From the NCBI GenBank assembly GCA_023374045.1, contig CM041782.1, forward strand, positions 183,228,925 through 183,292,924: a DNA stretch of 64,000 nt. The letters are read 5' to 3'. The stretch's first letter is position 1. Each line of letters starts with the position of its first letter. Shown in pieces: positions 35,061 through 47,791 of this stretch. Below the pieces are notes generated by a model. It was not told the origin of the DNA and did not search any database. It saw only the letters and a program-made list of their open reading frames with translations. The stretch is from Limonium bicolor (Eukaryota > Streptophyta > Magnoliopsida > Caryophyllales > Plumbaginaceae). A program made the translations under genes and the position numbers.

Positions 35061-36291
35061 GCACTTAATTGTGCTTGGACTATTTGTTTTTGTTGTATCT
35101 GCTAACAAATAGTTTGATAATTCATGAAATGTATGAATGAGAATGAAGGTATCTGTAAGTATGATTACTTGTGTATTGTATTGATGTATGAAATGAAGTA
35201 CTGACTTCTACTAATTCCTAACATTCTAACTCCTAATTTGAGTAATGAGTAAAATGGAATGAGTAGAAGTCCGATATAGTTTCGGCCGCGTGAGGATAAG
35301 GAAACACAAGAGGTTGGATCCGAATCCTGGCTGTAATCTTTTCCATGGACCAATTCCCTTGAATGGGTAGCATCCTGGATTAGTGGGCCACCCTAAAGCC
35401 CGGTGGTGGGAGTAGTAATCCCTGCCCGGAGGTCATACCGACTTAACTGGAAGTAAAGTATGTAAGAAGTAAGCATTGTATGTGATTGGTCTTGACTATT
35501 GTAAGTCATTGACCGGAAGTAGAAGAGTATTGAACACCCGATTAACCCGGGTGTGTAATGAGGCTAACAAGACCTTTGTATGTATTGGAATTGTATCTCC
35601 GTAATGCGGTGAGTATGGGTAAGTATGAAACGGTTGACTTGAATTGCCTTCCTTGTATGATGTATGTATGTATGTGATTGTGAAATGATGTATTGAATTG
35701 TATTGTATAAGCATGTATGTATGTATGAATGAAACGAACCGCATGTATCGACCAATTAGTTTGGCGTACCCTCGCTAGTACGCGGGGTATGCGGTTATCA
35801 TATCAGCGTAAGCTGACCCCCTCGGGGGAATGTTTTTACCACAGGTACCCGCGAGGCATGAAGGTAGAGTAAGGACCGGATGTAATTCTTTTTGGAGTTA
35901 GTAGGATTGAAACGGTGTACTGAGTTGTACACAGCTAAGGCCTTTTTTGTGTACGGTGTACCATGTGGTCACCTTTTTGGATAATGAATTTGATTGGATA
36001 GAAAGGAGTAGTTGTATCAACTCTAATTTTTGGGAAGTAGTATTGGAATGTAATTCGTATAACTTGGATACTCTGTAATCAAATGTAAGTAAGTATTTGG
36101 CATTGTAAGTAAGTAGTATGTATTTAATTATTCTAATCATCAGACCGACACGGTAAGTAGTAGTAGCCTTGTTAGCCTTGGAAGGCTAACGGCGTTGTAT
36201 CACCGCCGGGAGTAAGTAAGTATTCCGCTGCGAGTAGGTAATTATGGGCATGATTAGAGGATATGGAAGGATTAACGGTTGGGGTGTTACA
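35061..36291 (+). repeat. 3' LTR of element A, second part
   Basis: Continuation of A's 3' LTR after element C (matches 11398-12655). It has many single-base losses relative to the 5' LTR and ends GGGGTGTTACA at 36291. Confidence 0.9.
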
Positions 36292-38707
36292 GACCCAGAA
36301 CTGTTCCGACCGACCTATACGCCTCTGGGTCGGTCCACACCAGAAGTCTTAAGTTCCGTCGTCCAAGCTCCGACCGACCCACCGACCGACCCAACCTATG
36401 GGTCGGTCGAAGTCAGAAACTTTGACGTTCGACAATTATTACCCGACTGACCCACGACCGACTCACGGCCCCTGGGTCGGTCCATCCCAGATTGTTTATT
36501 TCTCGTGGTTTAAGCCCCGACCGATCCAGCCTCTGGGTCGGTCGGTAGCAGATCATTGCTACAGACCTTGTTTTTCATTTCCTTTCTCACCCATTTCTTC
36601 CCCAATCTTCCTACATACATCCTAACATGATTTAGTGCCATTTAGGCTTCCTAAAATACCTTAATTCATCCACCAAATCCATCAATCACTTACACAATTT
36701 TCCTCACTTCTTTTCCAACACATGTAACAGTTTTTGTTTCACTTATGCTACAGATTTTAAAATCAACTTCTACCATTCAATATTTCTTCTACCAATACCA
36801 CTTCTAACATCCCAATACATTTCCAAGCAAGCACAATACCTATACCCAAGTCCAACATTCATTTTACTAAGTCTTGTACTCTAATTCTTCCTAATCCCTC
36901 CAATGAAATCCAATACCTCTTGCTACAGATTCTATGCTCATTTATTCACATACTACTACCACCATTACATGGTCATTAACCATCTCTACTATCCCCAATA
37001 CATGCCTTGGTTCTCCCATTCACCAAGTCGATCTTAATACACAATTCCTACTAAAATTTTCGCCATAGTTCACTACTTTCCTTACTTCCCCAAATACACA
37101 TTCTCTCATCAACGTCAACCTAAAGCTAGCCACACCCAACAAGGGTCCTACCAGCACACAAGGTTCATACAAAATTTCCTTCAAAGCATATACACAATTC
37201 TCCAAGCCCAATACAATGCATTAACATAAATACATGACACTTTGGCCCTTACTTTGCAATTAAACTTCACAATTTTCCCCAATATCAAAACAAGCAAATT
37301 TCCTCACATGTTTTGGGTTCATTGATTCATTTACCCATCCCACTATCCTAATACATATAGATAGTGCATTAGGATAGGTTTTTCCTTACCTTGAGATCAC
37401 AATTCTTCTTTTAAGTTCTCCACCTCTCCTCTTCTTCGTTCTCGGTCAAGTTGGTCAATGGGGTTACCCAACCCCAAGCCAACATTCAAAACACAAAATA
37501 GATACAATTAAACTCCTTAACCCATTGGATAACTCTAATTCAATGAAAGGCTTAAATGCCATTAGTTAGGGTTTTACCTTGGAGTTTCAAGAGAGGTTTT
37601 TAAGCCTTGAATACAAGGGCGAGTTCCTCCACCATTGGAGATTTGAACCAAGCTCAAACAAAGAAGAAAACAAGGCATTACAAGAGGGGCAAAAATCGGC
37701 CACTATAGAGAGTGAAGAAAAATGGATTTTTCTTGAAACTTTTTACCTTAGGAGGAAGAGGAGACTCCAAGCTTCGATTTGGTACTATTTCCTCTTCAAT
37801 GGGCAAAACCCATGGAGATGAAGTTGCTCATTTTGGATTTGAAAAGATAGAAATGTAGAGCTTGAAGAGGGGAGTTCAAATATGTATTTTTTTACATTTG
37901 GAGCTCAAATGGAGCTGGAGCATGGAGAGAAAGAAGGGAAGCCGGGAGGAGCTTCCAAAATCGGCTGCAAATCAGAGAAGGGAGGAAGGAGAGGAGTGTG
38001 CTGCAGAGAGGGGGATTCCACCGTGAGAGAGGGAAGGGAATTGGAGAGAGAGTAGAGAGATGAGAGAATAAGAGGAGAGATGGTGTTATTTTACTTTTTG
38101 TACTTTTACCTTTTGCTTTTGATTTACTTATTTGTTACTTGTGGTGTGTGTGAGAGAGGGTGTTTACACCAGTAAAAACCGGCCCCCACTGTAACTAGTT
38201 GGAGCATTTTTCGTCTTTTACAGAAAACGCCCGTTATTTTACCCAGTTTTGGTACTATTCGCTAACCGGGCCCGTTTTCCGGAATTTTCCCGTTTCTTTA
38301 TTTTTATTGGTTATTAAGCTCCCGTTAATGCTTAATAAGTTAGTTTTAATGATTTATCATTTTACGGGTTCGCTTGACCACTTAAAATCACGTTTTCGGG
38401 CTTCCTCGAAAAACGTGCGCTAAAGCTCTATTAGCGTTTTAATACATTATTTGGATCCGTTTTCTTCGGGAATCATTCCCATATACTAATTAGGCATTAA
38501 TAAGCCTTAGGAATCCTTATAATACTCTAACCGAGGTCTCGTACCTCCTATGGTTATTAACGCTTATTTTAGCGTTTTCCGCTTTCTAAGCGTTTTCTCA
38601 TTCCTTTTGGATTTATTTTCTTTACCAAAAATTACTTAGGCACTATTAGGCCCTTAAATACCATATTAAAATATTCTAATCACCATATTTAAGTTCGGGG
38701 TATTTCA
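36292..38707 (-). repeat. Element D: outer part of a minus-strand Tekay-like LTR
   Basis: The right end reads GGGGTATTTCA, which is TGAAATACCCC on the minus strand, the same start as the LTRs of A and B. It continues the sequence interrupted at 8605. Short frames (for example 36244-36625 and 37579-37821) show no domain. I see no internal region for D, so it may be a solo or truncated LTR. Confidence 0.75.
36308..36545. repeat. GACCGACC palindrome array in D
   Basis: Four units end in gggtcggtc at about 36327, 36400, 36474 and 36535 (spacings 73, 74, 61). Arms are ccgaccgacc, often doubled, and the reverse complement is ggtcggtc. A further unit at about 8532-8560 belongs to the same array, cut by element A. 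Confidence 0.8.
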
Positions 38708-39942
38708 AATGGATTAAGGACTTTAATTAAGAGTGATTATAGATCTGCACATAGCATTCATTGCTTTGCTCATCAGCTTCAGTTATCTCTTGTCGCAGTT
38801 GCTAGGACTCATGTTTATGTTGAATGGTTATTTGATGTTGTTGGTATGTCCTGAATGTAATTGTTCCTTCATTCAAAAATAGAGATGCACTTCGAGGAAG
38901 CAGCATCACGGAGAAAAAGCTCGTCGCTTGGGTGAACTTGAAACAGGTCAAGGATTAAATCAAGAACTTGGGCTAAACAGACCTGGTGATACTCGTTGGG
39001 GTTCTCATTACAAGTCTTTATTGAATGTGATGACTTTGTTTCCATCTTTTTTTAAGGTGATTGTGATATTGCAATGGATGGCCAATCTTCAAGTGATCGA
39101 ATGAGGCACAAGGACTTCTTGGCTCTTTGCATTCTTTTAGATTTATCTTCATGCTGCATCTTATGAAGAAGGTTTTAGCAATCAGATGAGTTGAATATTG
39201 CTTTGCAAAAAAGAGAGCAAGATGTTTTAATGCTATGAGTTTACTTGTTACAGCTAAAGGACAATTGCAAGGATGAGAGAAGATGGTTGGGAAGAGCTCA
39301 TTTTGAAGGTTACATCTTTTTGTTGTCAGCATGATATTGATATACTTGACATGGATGCTATGCATATACATTGGACATGGGATTAAAATCAAAGCGTAGA
39401 GTTGATGTGTGACCAAAGGATTACTACCGTGAAGTGTTTTGTATGCAGTTCTTGATATGTAAATTCAAGAGCTTAATTCCCATTTTTCAGAGGTGAACAC
39501 AGAATTATTAATTGGCATGAGTTGCCTGAATCCAGCTGATTCATTTTATAGCTTTGACAAGACAAAGTTGTTGGTTATGGCTCGTCTATATCCAGATGAT
39601 TTCAATGGTGAAATTGAGATCCAAGAGCTTAGCTGCCAGCTTGATAATTTCATCGCAAATATGTGTGAAGATTCTATTTTATCAACTTGAAGGGAATTAG
39701 TGATCTTGCGAGAAAGTTGGTTGAAACAAAACAACATTTAAACTTTTCGCGGGTATTTTTGCTATTGAAGCTTGCATTAATTCTACCCGTCGCTACAACA
39801 ACTGTAGAAAGGCATTCTCTGCCATTAAATATATCAAGACTGACTTGCGGAGCAAGATGAATGACGAAGTGCTTAATGATGTTTTAATTACTTATGTAGA
39901 AAGATTGCCTCAGTATATATATGAAACAATCGAGGCGACCTA
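38708..39942 (+). pseudogene. hAT-superfamily transposase remnant
   Basis: Pieces of a plant hAT transposase of the zinc-finger/DUF4371 type lie in the correct order across several frames: NGLRTLIKSDYRSAHSIHCFAHQ near 38709-38790, GDTRWGSHYKSLLNVM near 38985-39030, VNTELLIGMSCLNPADSF at 39493 onward, and a C-terminal hAT dimerisation-like region (LLKLALILPVATTTVERH ... MNDEVLNDVLITYVE) near 39750-39905. Such enzymes cut and paste DNA. Stops and frameshifts separate the pieces, and the 5' part is missing where D's LTR abuts at 38707. Confidence 0.75.
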
Positions 39943-41342
39943 ATGCTCTTGCCTCCGTAAAATGTTGATCGGAGGTGGCATTATACTTGCCTCCGTATGT
40001 ATAACACAACTGAGGCGACTTATTGTATGTTGCCTCTAATAAGAACCTTTTGGAACGTACAAAGGAGGCACTAGTACAAAAAAGGCCTATTTCGGCGGTT
40101 GTTTTGGGCCTATTTCGGCGGTTGTTTTGGGCCTATTTCGGCGGTTCTGAACCGCCGAAATGGAGGCCGCCGAAATAGGTGTGCGATCCTAATTCGGCGG
40201 TTGAAGAAGAACCGCCGAAATAGGTACCTATTTCGGCGGTTGTAACTAGAAACCGCAAAATAGGGTGTTTTTTAGAAGAAAAAAAACACCTATTTCGGAG
40301 GTTCCTAGTAACACAACCGCCCGAAAGGTGTTTTTTTTAAAAAAAAAAAAATCCCGCTTTGCATCGTCTTCAACCTCGCATAAAGACGGCAGTTCCAGTG
40401 ATTTGTTTTGTTGCTCACCGCGCGCGCGCTTGTATGTTCCTTGTTCTTCATCGGCAGCGGTTCCAGTGATTTATCACTGCACAGGCGAAACACAGAAGAG
40501 AACGAAGAGGCATGAGCATGTATGTTTCTTGTTCGCGCAGAGCATTTCCTTGTTCTCCATTTGTACAGGCGAAACACGAGAAGAGAATGAAGAGGAATGC
40601 TATTCGCGAGAGAGATGGAAAAAAAAGTTCGAGTATATTACCGATTCTGGAATGAAAGATTTAGCCCCATCTTCATTTGGAGCAAGATGCAGCAAGTTCA
40701 AGTGATTATCACTCCACAAGCGCAGACCAAGAAGATAATGAAGGCAAAGGCGCAAAAAAGAGGCGATAGTTAGGGATGCGAAATTAAAGTGAGAGAAGAG
40801 AGGATGAAGATATGAGGTCGGCGAGCAAATATATAATTAAATAATGTCTATTTCGGCGGTTGTTAGTAACAACCGCCGAAATAGACTGAAAATTAAGCGG
40901 CATTTCAAAATTTTCGGAAAAAAATCCGGGAATGACCCTATTTTGGCGGTTGAAAGACAACCGCCGAAATAGGGCTCCGAGATTTCTAGTGTCTGGAAAA
41001 AAGACACCTATTTCGGCGGTTGCCTCTACAACCGCCGAAATAGGCGTTTTTTGTACTAGTGAGGCAAAATGGCAGGCTTGCCTCTATGGATCTTATCAAT
41101 GGAGGCAACGTTTAAGTCGCCTCCAATGATGCATGTAGAGCAATATATCAATGGAGTCAAAAGTTTAGTATCGCCTCCATTGATTGCACCAACAGAGGCA
41201 ATGATCCAGCTCGCCTCCATTGATAAGACATACAGAGGCAACACTGTTTCTCGCCTCCGATGCTTGCTTTTTGAAGGCAAGTTCCAAGTTGCCTTCATTG
41301 ATGTCATATAAGTTGCCCACATAGATCAACATTATTGTAGTG
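39930..41342 (-). mobile_element. CACTA-type element end with GAGGC subterminal repeats (left piece)
   Basis: Repeated gcctcc and gaggc modules, mostly as tcaatggaggc in both orientations, end at TATTGTAGTG (41333-41342), the reverse complement of a CACTACAATA terminus. The related start CACTACAACA lies at 58295, beyond element B. The inner limit is not defined: the modules begin directly after the hAT remnant. It is interrupted by the MITE at 40069-41061. Confidence 0.55.
40069..41061. mobile_element. Non-autonomous CACTA-type MITE (993 bp)
   Basis: Terminal repeats CACTAGTACAAAAAA (left) and TTTTTTGTACTAGTG (right) with 3-bp target duplications AGG (40066-40068 and 41062-41064), as CACTA transposases generate. 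Subterminal copies of cctatttcggcggtt and aaccgccgaaatagg occur at both ends. A 146-codon frame at 40265-40705 contains two copies of a tacaggcgaaacac-type segment, has no recognisable domain, and is probably not a gene. There is no transposase, so it would depend on one supplied elsewhere. Confidence 0.88.
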
Positions 41343-41505
41343 GTTGTATGATCAATATTTCTTCATATCAGTATATTTTTAAGTTTAATGTTTTGTCTCT
41401 TATATTGACAATTAATTTGTGTAATAGGAGTATTCCGTATTATTTGAACAAACAGTAACATTGATAGTTTAAGAATAGAATACTTGTTACAATTAAGATT
41501 CTATT

Positions 41506-44500
41506 TGAAATACCCCTAACCTTAAAAACTAAATTAAATGATCTATTAATGATCTAAGATGGTTAATAAACATCTAAATATTATTGGGGAACAATCTAAA
41601 GATCTCAACAAGGCAAAACATGCCTTAAGATCGGTAAAGCCAAAAATGTGCTTTAAAGACACCATAAAGATTTTATGATCTCAGATAAGATCAAAGTGGA
41701 TTCCTAAGTATTTATGAATGAGGAACACAATAAAACGTTCCCAAAGAAAACTAAGCTCAGAAGCACCTTGCAACACAAAATTGCACTAAAACTCCTTAAG
41801 CACATTTTTGTGAAATTGCCTTCTAAATTGGTTTTTTTTAATGGGCCTAAAGGTTATAAATACCTTTAAATATGATATTAATCACATTATATCATATTAG
41901 GAATTTAATTCCAAAATTTACAAATTTTACAAATTAAATATTAAAATAAATAAAACCCTAAAAGGGGGCCCGCATGAGTCAACATTGACTAAGAATGGTC
42001 AAGAGGTCAAATTGACCCCTTGGCAACACATGGGATCGGCAGCCTAGGCAAGAGAGGTCCAATTCACACTTGCTTGTACAATAGACAAGTCTCCAACTTA
42101 CTCCTAAATAAGGAGACTACTTTTGCCTTTTGATTAGTTTATACACCATTTGGCTCCATTATTGACTCCACCAGCCACAAAATCGGGGGCCTTACATTTC
42201 CCCTCCAATATCGGTGCCAGCCTCCAGTCTTATCCCTTTGATGAGTCATGACCCAATTCAAAACAATAAACTAGTCAAAAGTTACATTTTCAATAATAAA
42301 GCTTATTCCAATCATTCATTCCTCCTAGCTCCATTCCAGCCGAGCTAGCTCCATTCCAACCAATCTCCATGCACTCTCCAAGCTCTCTCAACCGTTTCTT
42401 GAGTTGGGAAGGTAGATCTAACTTCTAAGCTTCTAAGGTAATGGTTTAAGCTATTTTGGATTTTTCTGCATCTTTTCACCACCAACAGTTAGATCTCGTG
42501 GCTAATCACTTCCTATGGCTTATCTCAGTTGTTAAGTTAGAACATCAACCAAATTCGGCTGAAGCAAGTTAAGAGACCAAAGTTTCTCAAAATCTCATTT
42601 AAGGTCAAAACTACCTTAAGCTCCTACTCTTCATCTGATTTTCTTCCTTTGATTTTTATGAGTTTATACACTCATAATCTTCATATTTACATGTTCAATC
42701 AGTGGTTAGCCATTTGGAGCAAGGGTGGCCGAGATCCAAAGGAATACCCTTCTTTAGGCATTTTCCAAGGTAAAAACTATAATAACATAGAAGCATTGTT
42801 GTTGTCTAGCTATTTCCTAGTTCTGTATGGTGGATCTAACACCTTGTGGTTGTTTAATTCAGGCCGAATCCCTCTTGAACTTCCCTTGCATTTAAGGTGA
42901 TTTTTGCCTTAAATCTACATAATTATTCCTTTGGTTAAGCTCAAGCTTGGAGTATAACCATATCTTGTTTTGGTGTATTAAACTGTCTAAATGAGTGGTG
43001 ATTTTTCCTTCAAGAGGCCGAGTTCATACAAGGGCCAAAATCGGATAAACACCTTAAACTTATGTTTTTGATAATTTTTAACGCATATATAAATTGTGCC
43101 GAGAGTGAAGTTTAACATAAGGGTCATATTGACCTAAAAATGGAAAAAATGACTAAGATAAATTAAGCTAGTCATTTAAGAGATTTAATTAACATAATGG
43201 TCAAATTATGACATTATGTGGAAAAATAACTAAATTAAAGTGAGGCCATGAGTATATATTATATTTTGAGACATTTATTGTGTAATTTATTTTGCAAGTT
43301 CAAGTTGTAATAAGGCCATGTCATTAGGCCATTTTAATTTAAGTTTATAAGCTTATTTAGTTAGATTTATGCTTATATAATTAAGTTTGGGGCCAAACCG
43401 TAATTATTGGTAACATACAAAGCTGTGGGATTAATTTAGAGGAATTTAGGGTTTTTAAATGAATTTAATAAAAATTATAACATTTTATAAGGTTTTGGGT
43501 CAAAATTGTAAAAATAGAAAAGTATAGGTGAAGTTTTGTAACTACCGAAAGGTTTAGGTTCAATTTGGTATTAGAAGTCAAAGTTGACTATATAGGAGAC
43601 TTTGACCAAGTTTGGAGAATTTTAGAAATTTAAAATACTACCTTATATTAAGATAGGTATTAAATTGTAAAAGATTTAAAAGAGATAGGGCTAAATTGTG
43701 ATTTCCGAAAACTTGGGGTACTAAATGGAGTTTAGTACAAACCTTAGGTTATTAGGAATTTTTAGAAGTTGATTTGGTTAAATTTGGAGTTTATATGAAT
43801 TATATAAGTATAATATAAGATATTTCATAATATTGTTACAAATGGGTAACATAGATGGTAAAACCGAGATTTAGAGAAAGTATAAGGTTAGTAATGATGT
43901 TTATAACCTTTTGGTATAGTTTGGTGGTTTTTGGAATTATATATAAGGTTCTATAAAGATATATGTATAATATATAGTTTTGATGATATTAGAAAACTAT
44001 GTATTATAAATTGGGAAGATTTGGTAAAATATAAAGTTGGTGGTGGAAATTTAATTAAAACAGTCCTAGGGGCTGTTCGAAAATTATAGCTTTTAAAAAC
44101 TATAAGTTATAATTATATTAAGGTTTAAGGATTATAATATAAGGTATATGTTACAAGTGTAACAATAAATATAATTGAGTTTGATTTGTGGTTTATAGAA
44201 GTTTAGTGGTTTATTTTGAAAACCGAAAATCTATGGGGCTATTTGGTATTTTATAACAAAATATAACTATAGGTTATAATGGTTTCATGACTTAAATGTC
44301 ATAATATAAGTTATATAACTATAATGTAACATTATATTAATTATGTGGTGGATTTTGTAAATACTTAAGAAAATAGGTGCTGTTTGGAAATGTTAACATT
44401 TTAAAATGGAATTTATAATATGGTTTAATGCTATAAGAATTATAGCATTTATAATATAAGAGGTGTTCATTAAAAAGAATGAATATATATTATAAGATTT

Positions 44501-46510
44501 ACCATATAAGAAATAGTTCCATAATACATGAATATAAATAAATGTATGTTTGGTGGAAAAAGATATAATATGGTTTAATGACCATGTATTTTCATAATTA
44601 AAATGACATATGATAAAAGGGAAAAGAATTACAAACATTAGATATGGAATTCTAATGTTAAGAGTATACATGGGATAAAAGGATTTATAAACCGCAAGGT
44701 ATTGTTTACATATGAATTATACCACATGGAACAAAAAAAAAGAGACAAGCCTTAGAAAAATAAATACTAAGGTGAGATGAATAGTACATGACAAAGAATC
44801 ATACGTACAATATAGAAACAAACTATACGACATACAAGGGTATGTTAAGTCACATGCGATAACAAGTTCAACAATAAGTATATTAATGTACAAGACAAGA
44901 CAATGCATGTAACATAACACTTTTCCAATCTCGAGTTAAGCCGAAAACCCGACAAACATTGACAGTTTATAACGGGGGGTTAACCGGGAGTTGTTGGTGA
45001 CGGTACGGGGTACCGTAGGATTGTGTTGTTATACAGTATGCTAATCAGTAGCATTATGTATTGTTTAGACTGATAGAGACGACACACGGAGCATAGGAAC
45101 TTGCTGATTCATACTCCACCGTAATACATCAGGGTGAACGGTATGTTGTTATGTGTCTCTGATTGTCTCTGAGGGCTTCCTCAGTTCAGACTTCTGTGTG
45201 ATCTGTGATTAGATTGTTTGTCTGAATGTGTTAATTAATATGCATGAATTGTATATTTATTGCTGCTTATTATTTACTGTTGTTGAGTTAACAGTATTGG
45301 TTCGTATATATGAACCTATATATATAAAACGAACTAGCGGCTATGGTGCTATCTTATATGAAATATAAGGAACGTCAGTAAAACGTTGTAGCACTAGGAT
45401 AATAACATATACATATTATCCGAGACTTTTATACGGAGCATTGGCCTTTTTAAACGCCGCTCTCGTATCTAACATTGGATCCCGAGTTTACAAACTCCAG
45501 ATTGAACTAATGACCTTAGTCTGCTGTGTTAGGAAAAAAAAATTGGTAATGCGATGCGATGGTATAATAAAATAATGGAAAGATAATAAAGCCAAGAGGA
45601 TGTGGCTCTTGGTGCGCGCTGTGATCACAAAAACGATACCAGGATATCCGCGTACGGGTCCGCAAGTATCAAGAAAATTTCCCGTGAGCTAGAATGGCTC
45701 GTTGGTCGGAGACTCTACCGTTGGAGTGGCTACTGCCGTGGGTGACCCGCCATAATATATGGGTAACTAGAGACATGTCGTTTTAACGAGACATTGTCAC
45801 TAGGTATAACTGAACAATTAATACGACTGAGACTTGTACAGTGGCGAACAATATTGGTTTCTACACCATGGACGAGATTTAATACTTGATTATTATTCTC
45901 GTTGTTTCGCCTTGTTGTTCATTGGTTATACTGGTGATTATATTATTGTGTGTTGATGGTTGTGTTATTGTATGGATATTACTGTTAATTGTTTTACAGT
46001 TTAAATATTAAAACGGTATTGCATGTAACGAACCTCATGCTCTCGACCAAATAATTGAGGGGTCTTTGGGGGCATGACAGGGCATGTGATAACATACTCA
46101 GCAGGGGCTGATTCCATACCACAAACCATTTTTATTTCAGGAGAGTAGCTGGTGGTCGACGCGAGGCGCGACGGTTGTGATATTTCTGTTGTTTAAGACT
46201 TGGTACGGTTGATTTTGGACTCGGGTTATGTAAACCGAGGAGGATTTATTTTAGATGCTCACGAGTACGGTCTGTAATAATTGGTTATCGCTGGATTTGT
46301 TTTAATTGTTTAAGTTCTACTATCTATCTCTTGTGGTCACTGCGGGAATACGTTTCGCATGTTGATTATCAGGTAACTCATTATCACCCGTATGGGCGAG
46401 TGATAACAGTGACACCATAGGAGCGACAGTCGGTTATTTATCGCTGCGATAAATTTATTATGTGCGACATTTATAGGATTATTAGGAGCCGAATTAGTAG
46501 GGGTGTTACA
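41506..46510 (+). repeat. 5' LTR of element B (5005 bp)
   Basis: Matches 53097-58129. From about 43.08 kb to the end the copies differ by few bases; the first 1.5 kb differs by many small indels. No palindrome array of the A/C/D type was seen. Frames such as 42649-42900 and 44393-44920 show no domain. Confidence 0.93.
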
Positions 46511-46514
46511 AAAG

Positions 46515-46526
46515 TGGTATCAGAGC
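46515..46526 (+). promoter_or_regulatory. Primer-binding site of element B
   Basis: TGGTATCAGAGC, four bases after the LTR end. It is the same initiator Met-tRNA-type site as in element A. Confidence 0.93.
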
Positions 46527-47364
46527 GGAGTACCGCTCTGATTACAAGAGATAGTAGTTTAAGTACCGTGAGCTTAGGTTATACACACACCAGTACCAAG
46601 TAGATAGTTGTAAATGATTTGAGTTAGGTTATGGTTGAGATAAGTACAGTACTTATGCCAAGAGCTGACCTTGATTCTAAATCCTTCAGATGTCTTCCGG
46701 AAGACGATCAGCTGGCAGAGGCGGAGGTGGAGGTGGAAGAGGCGGCGGGCCTGGAGGAGGCCCTCCTGAGGCCCTAGCCGTGGGCGTAGCTGAGACAGTA
46801 GCTGCCGTCTTTGCTCAGCTAGCCCTGATGGGAGGTGTCCAGATAGGAGCACCACTAGTGGTCCCACCCGTACCCGCACCTAGAGAGCCTAATTGGTTGA
46901 AGAGTGTCGCTGACACAAGAGTACCTACCTATGACGGGGTAGCTGACCCCACCGCCCTTGAGAGATACATCGTTGAGCATGAGAAGGCCTTCGACGCCAT
47001 TCACGTGCCTGCTGAGCACCGGGTCGGCATAGCGGCCTTTCACTTGAGGGACGCCGCCAGCACTTGGTGGAGGTCCGTGAAGGCGCATTACATTACTATT
47101 GAGGGTTTTGGATGGACAGGTTTTGTGGAACTGTTGAGAGAGAAATACTATCCTGCTCATTTGTAGCAGAGAAAGAGGGAAGAGTTTGAGGCCCTGAAGC
47201 AGGGTAGTATGACAGTAGATCAGTACTACTCCACTTTTATTGGGCTCTTGGATTTTGTCCCAGGAGTCGTTTATTCGGATACGGTGAAAGTTGAGAAGTT
47301 TAGAGGCGGGCTGCGATATGCGATCAAGGCCGTCATGGGTGCTGCACTATACCCTACAATCCAG

Positions 47365-47442
47365 GTAAAATTAGTTGACAGATTATATCTTGTAACTCAG
47401 TTTGAATTATTACAAGTTGGGGAACTCATTGATGCATTATAG
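47365..47442 (+). other. Predicted intron 1 of gag, element B
   Basis: Phase-0 interval, CAG|GTAAAA ... TTATAG|GAA. It joins the capsid to ECYEAASR, which is homologous to A's exon 2 start. Confidence 0.75.
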
Positions 47443-47573
47443 GAATGCTACGAGGCTGCTTCCCGGACCGAGCTGTTGGTGAACAGCCGGGAGGACGGCC
47501 AGGGGCAGAAGCGTAAGGCCCCAGAGAAGGAGGCGGAGGTTGCGGCTGGAAGCGGGAGCGGCAAGAGTTGGAA

Positions 47574-47666
47574 GTAAGATCCACCTTTAAGTTATTTAAT
47601 CCATTTAAATTACCTACTTGCTGCCTGCTTTTATACCTGCTAATCCGGACACTTCGACGATCACAG
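47574..47666 (+). other. Predicted intron 2 of gag, element B (absent from A)
   Basis: Phase-2 interval with donor GTAAGA and acceptor TCACAG. The spliced product reads KSWKKKKFSWKEKKK. Element A has the uninterrupted equivalent SKPWKKKKRKHS, so one lineage gained or lost this intron. Confidence 0.65.
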
Positions 47667-47791
47667 GAAGAAAAAGTTTTCCTGGAAGGAGAAGAAGAAG
47701 GAGCAGGCCAGCCAGAAGGGCAAAGAAAAGGTCCCGATGCTGACCGGGCCTACTTACGATGCCCAACCTCCCAGATCTGTACCCCCTAAGG

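Larger units (their letters stand above)
8606..36291 (+). mobile_element. Element A: Tekay-like chromodomain Ty3/gypsy element with AlkB domain
   Basis: Boundaries are TGAAATACCCC at 8606 and GGTGTTACA ending at 36291. Flanking 5-mers are AACCC (8601-8605) and GACCC (36292-36296), a target duplication with one mismatch. The order is 5' LTR, initiator-Met-type primer-binding site, gag, AlkB domain, protease, reverse transcriptase, RNase H, integrase, chromodomain, polypurine tract and 3' LTR. PR-RT-RH-INT order plus a C-terminal chromodomain marks a chromovirus, and the LTRs above 4 kb suggest the Tekay (Del) group. The 3' LTR is split by element C. Every gene has at least one stop or frameshift, so this copy is unlikely to be autonomous. 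Confidence 0.9.

Noticed and set aside
40265..40705. 146-codon ORF in the CACTA MITE
   Set aside because: Lysine-rich start from the A-rich terminal region, internal duplication and no domain. MITEs rarely code.
44393..44920. Hydrophobic minus-strand ORFs in the LTRs of B (also 55945-56530)
   Set aside because: Rich in Tyr, Ile and Phe simply because the LTR is AT-rich. They have no domain, and the two LTR copies differ by frame-changing bases at the frame ends.
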